DNA from: Massilia sp. IC2-477
GTDB taxonomy: Bacteria; Pseudomonadota; Gammaproteobacteria; Burkholderiales; Burkholderiaceae_D
Reading direction: 5' to 3'
Assembly: GCF_020707265.1 (NCBI RefSeq)
Contig: NZ_JAJFEQ010000004.1
Coordinates: 62,001-126,000 of the forward strand
DNA: 64,000 nt
Below the pieces are notes generated by a model. That model was given only the letters and a program-made list of their open reading frames with translations. It was not told the origin of the DNA and ran no database searches. Of this stretch, positions 59,104 to 64,000 are shown one piece after another; the stretch's first letter is position 1; each line of letters starts with the position of its first letter. The position numbers were made by a program, and so were the translations under genes.

Positions 59104-62100
59104 ATGTCCGATCCAGTCGTCACTTCCGAAGCCCTGCCTACTCCGCCCGACGTCGTGCCGAGCACGCTGCACTTCCCGGTGGTCGGCATCGGCGCCTCGG
59201 CCGGAGGCTTGCCGGCGCTGCAGACGCTGTTCGAGAACATGCCTGCCGTGAACGAGATGGCCTTCGTGGTCATCCTGCACCTGTCGCCCAAGCACCCGAG
59301 CTCGGCTGCCGAGATCCTGCAGCGCGCCACCCGCATGCCGGTGACGCAGGTGACCAGCAAGGTCGAGATCCAGCCCGGCCATGTCTACGTGATCGCGCCC
59401 AACCTGCACCTGTCGATGATGGACGGGCTGCTGCTGGTGGACGAGCTGGAGCGCCCGCGCGGCCAGCACGTGGCGATCGACCTGTTCTTCCGCACCCTTG
59501 CCCACGTGCACCGCGAGCGCGCCATCGCCGTCGTGCTGTCCGGCACCGGCTCGGACGGCGCCGTCGGCCTGACCCGCGTCAAGGAACAGGGCGGCATCAC
59601 CATCGCCCAGAGCCCGGGCGACGCCGAGCACGACGGCATGCCGGTGGCCGCCATCCGCACCGGCGCGGTCGACTTCATCCTGCCGGTGGTCGACATGCCG
59701 CAGAAGCTGATCGACCTGTGGGACAACGCCAAGATCATCACGCTGCCACCGCCGGGCGACATGGAAGCGCCGATCGAACGCGAAGCGTCGCCGGCCGAGA
59801 TCGCCGGCGCCGAGGATGCGCTGCAGGACATCATTGCTGCCCTGCTGGGCCATACCGGCCACGACTTCCGCCATTACAAGCGCGCCACCGTGCTGCGCCG
59901 CATCGAACGGCGCATGCAGGTGCGCCAGGTGCACACCCTGCCGGAATACCGCGACGTGCTCGAGTCCGACGCCAACGAGTACAAGGCGCTGCTGGACGAC
60001 ATGCTGATCGGGGTCACCAACTTCTTCCGCGACCGCGAAGCCTTCGAATCGCTCGAGCGCGACGTGATTCCCGAGCTGTTCAAGGACAAGGGGCCGACCG
60101 ACGAGGTGCGCGCCTGGGTCGCGGCCTGCGCCACCGGCGAGGAAGCCTATTCGCTGGCGATGCTGATGGCCGACCAGGCCGCGCTGTCGGAGCACCCGCC
60201 CGCGTTCCAGGTATTCGCCTCGGACATCGACGACCACGCGATCGACGTCGCGCGTTCGGGCACCTATCCGGCCTCGATCATCACCGACGTGGCCCCCAGC
60301 CGCCTGCGCCAGTATTTCAACAAGGACGACGACCGCTACCGCACCCGCAAGTCGCTGCGCGACCGCATCCTGTTCGCCTCGCACAACCTGCTGCGCGACC
60401 CGCCCTTCTCGCGCCTCGACCTGGTCAGCTGCCGCAACCTGCTGATCTACCTGAACCGCGACGTCCAGCTGCGCGTGCTGCAGACCTTCCACTTCGCGCT
60501 GAAACCCGGCGGCTACCTGTTCCTGGGCAGCTCCGAGTCGGCCGAGTCGGTGTCGGACTACTTCATCCCGGTCGACAAGAAGAACCGCATCTACCGCGCC
60601 CGCAGCGGCGGCCGCGCGCTGCACTACCAGGGCCCGACCTCGAGCGTGTACGGCACACGCCTGCCCGAGATCGTCCGTCCCAAGCTGCAGGGCAAGCGCC
60701 AGTCGACCTACGCCGAGATGCACCAGCGCGCGCTCGCCAGGTTCGCGCCGCCCTCGGTGGTGATCGACCGCGAGGGCAACCTGGTGCACATGTCGGAACA
60801 GGCGGGCCAGTTCCTGCGCATGGGTGGCGGCGAACCCTCGCGCAACCTGCTGGCCCTGGTCCTGCCGGAGCTGCGCATGGAGCTGCGCTCCGCCATGTAC
60901 CAGGCGGCGCACCACGACAGCAGCGCCGAATGCCGGCCGATCGAGATCACCGAGCAGAAGGAACTCGGCACCATCGCCATGACGGTGCGCCCGTTCCGCG
61001 ACGAGGAATCCGAAACCGACTACCTAGTCGTCGTATTCAACCGCGTCGAGCGCACGCCGGACGCTCCGCCGGTGTCGCGTCCCGACGGCAGCCACGACGT
61101 GGTGCTGGCCCAGCTCGAGGCCGAGCTGCAGCGCAAGCGCGAACAGCTGCAGGAAACCATCGAGAATTCGGAAATCTCGACCGAAGAGCTGCGCGCCTCG
61201 AACGAGGAGCTGCAGGCCATCAACGAGGAACTGCGCTCGGCTACCGAGGAACTGGAAACCAGCAAGGAAGAGCTGCAGTCGGTGAACGAGGAACTCGTCA
61301 CCGTCAACTTCGAGCTGAAGGTCAAGGTCGAGGAGACCGGCAAGGCCAACGACGACCTGAACAACCTGATCGCCTCGACCGACATCGCCACCATCTTTGT
61401 CGACAGCGGCCTGCGCATCAAGCGCTTCACGCCGCGCGCGGCCGACCTGTTCTCGATCATCGCCTCGGACGTGGGCCGCTCGCTGCTCGACCTCACGCAC
61501 AAGCTGGACTACGACCAGCTGGCCGAGGACGTATCCGCCACCTTCGACACCCTGCGCCTGGTCGAACGCGAGGTGCGCAGCAACGACGGGCGCTACTACA
61601 TCGTGCGCCTGCTGCCCTACCGGACCAACGAAGACCGGATCGAAGGCGCGGTGATGACCTTCTTCGACATCACGCTGCGCCGCCAGGCCGAGGAACAGGC
61701 GCGCGCCAGCGAGGCGCGCATGCAGATGGTGGCCGAGAGCGCCAACGACTACGCCATCATCACGCTCGACCAGGAAGGCCGCGTCACCAGCTGGAACAAG
61801 GGCGCCGAGGCCCTGTTCGGCTACACGGCCGAGGAGATGCAGGGCGAACCCACCGACCGCCTGTTCGTGCCCGAGGACGTGGCGCGCGGCGTACCCAGGG
61901 ACGAACTGCGCCGCGCACGCCAGGACGGCCGCGCCGAGGACGAGCGCTGGCACATGCGCAAGGACGGCTCGCGCTTCTTCTGCAGCGGCGTCACCACCCC
62001 GCTGCGCAACGGCGACTTCTACGGGTACGCCAAGATCGCGCGCGACGTCACGGCGCGCGTGCGCCAGGACGACGAACGCGAGCAGGCCCTGCACCGCGAA

Positions 62101-63252
62101 TCGGCCGATCGTTCCGACGCCGAGAACGCCATCGCGCTCAAGGACGAGTTCCTGTCCGTGATGTCGCACGAGCTGCGCCATCCGCTCAACATGATCCACA
62201 TTAACGTCGAGCTGCTGTCGCGCATGCCGGAACTGCGCCAGTCGCCAACCTTCATGCGCGCCGCCTCGATCATCCGCAATTCGGTGATGAACCAGGCCAA
62301 GATCATCGACGACCTGATGGACATGTCGCGGGTGCGCACCGGCAAGCTGTCGCTCACCATGGCGCCGGTCGCGCTGGACGCCGTACTGCAGGGGATCGTC
62401 GACGTCGCGCGCAGCGACCCCGCAGCCAAGGACATCGCCATTGCCCTGAGCGGCAATACCGGCGGCGTGCCGGTGCTGGCCGACGTCACCCGTATCGAGC
62501 AGGTGGTGATGAACCTGCTGAGCAATGCGGTCAAGTTCACGCAGGCCGGCGGCCACGTGCAGCTGACGCTGGCGCGCGATGACGGCTTCGCACGGGTCGA
62601 CGTGGTCGACGACGGCCAGGGCATCGCCCCCGCCTTCCTGCCGCACGTGTTCGACATGTACGGCCAGAGTTCGTCCGTGACCACGCGTGCCAGGGGCGGC
62701 CTTGGCATCGGCCTGGCGCTGGTGCGCGAAATCGTCGCGCTGCACGGCGGCCGGGTCGAAGCCGCCTCGGAAGGCATCGGCAAGGGCGCCCGCTTCAGCT
62801 TCTGGCTGCCGGTGCTCGACCGCTCCGCCGCCCTGCCTCCGGGCGAGCGCGCGGCCGACGACAGCCTGGCGGGCGTGCGCATCCTGCTGGTGGACGACAT
62901 GGAAGACATGCTGCAGGTCTTCAAGTCGCTGCTCGAGACCACCGGCGCGGTCGTGCTCGCCGCGACCAGCGGGGTTCAAGCGCTGGAAGTCCTGGCGCGC
63001 GAGGATGTGGACCTCCTGATCTCCGACATCGCGATGCCTGAGATGGACGGTTACGAACTCCTGCGCCGGGTGCACGGGTTGCCGAAGTACGCGAGGCTGC
63101 CGGCGATCGCCATCACCAGCATGCGGCGCGACACCGACATCGCCCGGGCCAGGGCGGCGGGCTTCTCGGCGCACCTGGGCAAGCCGGTGTCGGTGGATCG
63201 GCTGAATGCGATCGTGAATGAGTTGTTGCCGAAGCGTGGAAACCAAGGCTGA
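59104..63252 (+). CDS. CheB-CheR-PAS-histidine kinase-receiver fusion
   Basis: A 1382-residue protein. CheB domain at about 22-205 with triad Ser32, His59 and Asp151; CheR at about 240-500 with ACATGEEAYSLA and CRNLLIYLNRDV. A PAS-like unit is at about 555-660, then a long coiled coil (EELRASNEELQAINEELRSA) at about 675-750, two PAS units to about 1000, HisKA with His1022 (SVMSHELRHPLNMI), HATPase_c (NLLSNAVKFT, DDGQGIAP) and a receiver with Asp1308 (LISDIAMPEMDG). CheB and CheR in one chain suggest self-regulated glutamate methylation of a partner. No chemoreceptor lies beside it. Confidence 0.93.
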   Translation: MSDPVVTSEALPTPPDVVPSTLHFPVVGIGASAGGLPALQTLFENMPAVNEMAFVVILHLSPKHPSSAAEILQRATRMPVTQVTSKVEIQPGHVYVIAPNLHLSMMDGLLLVDELERPRGQHVAIDLFFRTLAHVHRERAIAVVLSGTGSDGAVGLTRVKEQGGITIAQSPGDAEHDGMPVAAIRTGAVDFILPVVDMPQKLIDLWDNAKIITLPPPGDMEAPIEREASPAEIAGAEDALQDIIAALLGHTGHDFRHYKRATVLRRIERRMQVRQVHTLPEYRDVLESDANEYKALLDDMLIGVTNFFRDREAFESLERDVIPELFKDKGPTDEVRAWVAACATGEEAYSLAMLMADQAALSEHPPAFQVFASDIDDHAIDVARSGTYPASIITDVAPSRLRQYFNKDDDRYRTRKSLRDRILFASHNLLRDPPFSRLDLVSCRNLLIYLNRDVQLRVLQTFHFALKPGGYLFLGSSESAESVSDYFIPVDKKNRIYRARSGGRALHYQGPTSSVYGTRLPEIVRPKLQGKRQSTYAEMHQRALARFAPPSVVIDREGNLVHMSEQAGQFLRMGGGEPSRNLLALVLPELRMELRSAMYQAAHHDSSAECRPIEITEQKELGTIAMTVRPFRDEESETDYLVVVFNRVERTPDAPPVSRPDGSHDVVLAQLEAELQRKREQLQETIENSEISTEELRASNEELQAINEELRSATEELETSKEELQSVNEELVTVNFELKVKVEETGKANDDLNNLIASTDIATIFVDSGLRIKRFTPRAADLFSIIASDVGRSLLDLTHKLDYDQLAEDVSATFDTLRLVEREVRSNDGRYYIVRLLPYRTNEDRIEGAVMTFFDITLRRQAEEQARASEARMQMVAESANDYAIITLDQEGRVTSWNKGAEALFGYTAEEMQGEPTDRLFVPEDVARGVPRDELRRARQDGRAEDERWHMRKDGSRFFCSGVTTPLRNGDFYGYAKIARDVTARVRQDDEREQALHRESADRSDAENAIALKDEFLSVMSHELRHPLNMIHINVELLSRMPELRQSPTFMRAASIIRNSVMNQAKIIDDLMDMSRVRTGKLSLTMAPVALDAVLQGIVDVARSDPAAKDIAIALSGNTGGVPVLADVTRIEQVVMNLLSNAVKFTQAGGHVQLTLARDDGFARVDVVDDGQGIAPAFLPHVFDMYGQSSSVTTRARGGLGIGLALVREIVALHGGRVEAASEGIGKGARFSFWLPVLDRSAALPPGERAADDSLAGVRILLVDDMEDMLQVFKSLLETTGAVVLAATSGVQALEVLAREDVDLLISDIAMPEMDGYELLRRVHGLPKYARLPAIAITSMRRDTDIARARAAGFSAHLGKPVSVDRLNAIVNELLPKRGNQG

Positions 63253-63255
63253 CCT

Positions 63256-63367
63256 GTAGGGTGGGCGGGTCCCCCGCCCACGCCGTGAAAGTTGGCAACG
63301 AGATCATCCGGCGCGATAGCGGAGCCTGATGCGATCACCGCGTGGGCGGGAAACCCGCCCACCCTAC
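63256..63367. repeat. REP-like doublet F, GGCGG subfamily
   Basis: Unit 1 (63256-63285): GTAGGGTGGGCGG, GTCC, CCCGCCCACGC. Unit 2 (63336-63367): ACCGCGTGGGCGG, GAAA, CCCGCCCACCCTAC. Its GTAG on the minus strand supplies the TAG stop codon (63366-63364) of the P450 reading frame, so the repeat overlaps that gene end. Confidence 0.86.
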
Positions 63368-64000
63368 CGAAGCTGGACGTTCAGCGCCAACGGCACCTTC
63401 GCCCGCAACGAAATATTCAACACCGCTTCCGGCTCCGCCTGCCCTTCCCCCTTCGCCAGCACGAAGCGCTGCAGCACCATCGCCGCCACCACCGTCATCT
63501 CCGCCAGCGCCAGGTGCTGCCCCAGGCACACACGCGGCCCCGTCTCGAAGGGCATGAAGGCCCCGCGCGGAATCGCCGGCGCATCCGGGGCGAAGCGCTC
63601 CGGCCGGAAGGCCTGCGGCTCCGGAAACCAGCGCGCGTCCTGGTGCATCAGGAACACCGGGATCATGAACATGGTCCGCGCCGGGATCGACCAGCCGCCC
63701 AGCGTGAACCCGCGCGTCGCGCGCCGGCTCATCAGGACCGGCGCGGCCGGATACAGGCGCATGGTTTCGTTCAGAGTCTGCGCCAGGTAGCCGAGGCGCG
63801 GCAGGTCCTCCCCTGCCGGACTGCGGCCTTGCAGCACCGCATCCACCTCGCGCCGCGCCGTATCCTGCGCCGCTGGATTCGCCGCCATGCACCAGGCCCA
63901 CCAGCTCAGGCTCGCCGCGGTCGTCTCGTTCCCTGCCAGGAAGGCCGTCATGCATTCGTCGCGCACCGCCGCCAGTGGCTAGGCCTCAGGGTCATCACGG
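63364..64000 (-). pseudogene. Cytochrome P450, C-terminal part, interrupted by an in-frame TAG
   Basis: The C-terminal 200 residues of a P450: I-helix AFLAGNETTAASL, K-helix ETMRLYP, and the haem loop PFETGPRVCLGQHLA with the Cys thiolate ligand. Upstream, in the same frame, the codons read R-D-D-P-E-A, then TAG (63981-63979), then P-L-A-A-V-R-D-E-C. This matches the usual DPETG-PL-RDE link before the I-helix, so the stop truncates what was one gene. A GTG at 63966 cannot give a working P450. Either a pseudogene or a base error. The gene runs off the window. Confidence 0.8.

Noticed and set aside
63364..63966. A shorter intact P450 starting at GTG 63966
   Set aside because: It would lack the N-terminal half and begin in the I-helix; upstream codons continue the family sequence across the TAG.

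Overview
The window is a high-GC, densely coded bacterial chromosome segment. Gene content and order point to a betaproteobacterium of the Massilia/Telluria type (Oxalobacteraceae): tpiA-secG-tRNA-Leu-nuoAB, rpsO-pnp, ilvI-ilvH-ilvC next to pssA, iscRSUA-hscBA-fdx-iscX, and a sigma factor-DUF3619-DUF3106-RDD cluster. The assignment rests on protein resemblance and synteny only. I saw no phage, insertion sequence, plasmid gene or CRISPR array.

Layout. 1-3.3 kb: start of the nuo operon, tRNA-Leu(GAG), secG, tpiA and a quinone oxidoreductase. 3.3-10 kb: two hypotheticals, a MYG1-like hydrolase, fdhD coupled to a YdeP-type molybdoenzyme, and an exported GDSL hydrolase. 10-15 kb: Sel1 and GIN-domain exported proteins, an M16 peptidase pair, and sugE preceded by a likely guanidine-II riboswitch. 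15.2-21.2 kb: a six-gene operon coding RsbR, RsbS, RsbT, an RsbT-PP2C fusion, a histidine kinase with an RsbT-like head, and a hybrid histidine kinase; this is a stressosome joined to phosphorelay proteins. 21.4-31.7 kb: acyltransferase, pnp, rpsO, pssA and the ilv operon. 32-36 kb: an ABC importer with a TauD/TfdA-type dioxygenase. 36-39 kb: the ECF sigma cluster and an SDR enzyme. 39-47.7 kb: a pseudouridine synthase-like protein, ltaE, a methyltransferase and the whole isc operon. 47.8-55.6 kb: a UDG-fold protein without its catalytic Asp, a CBS protein, a homogentisate-branch pair (maiA, FAH) with a LysR regulator, and a tungstate/molybdate binding-protein locus with a ModE-like regulator. 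55.6-63.3 kb: two divergent CheB-CheR-PAS giants, one ending in a kinase and receiver. 63.4-64 kb: a cytochrome P450 interrupted by a stop codon.

Two families of short palindromic repeats are scattered between genes. One is a REP-like element opening with GTAG, with ten units at six sites and two subfamilies related by a compensatory stem change. The other is an inverted pair with a CCCG-rich hairpin at two sites.

The main functional themes are: signalling (stressosome-kinase operon, CheBR proteins, ECF sigma); metal cofactors (Fe-S assembly, molybdate/tungstate binding, FdhD plus a molybdoenzyme); and core metabolism (branched-chain amino acids, phospholipid, RNA turnover). The stressosome operon is the most system-like feature: it lacks sigma-B and its anti-sigma factor and instead runs straight into two kinases.
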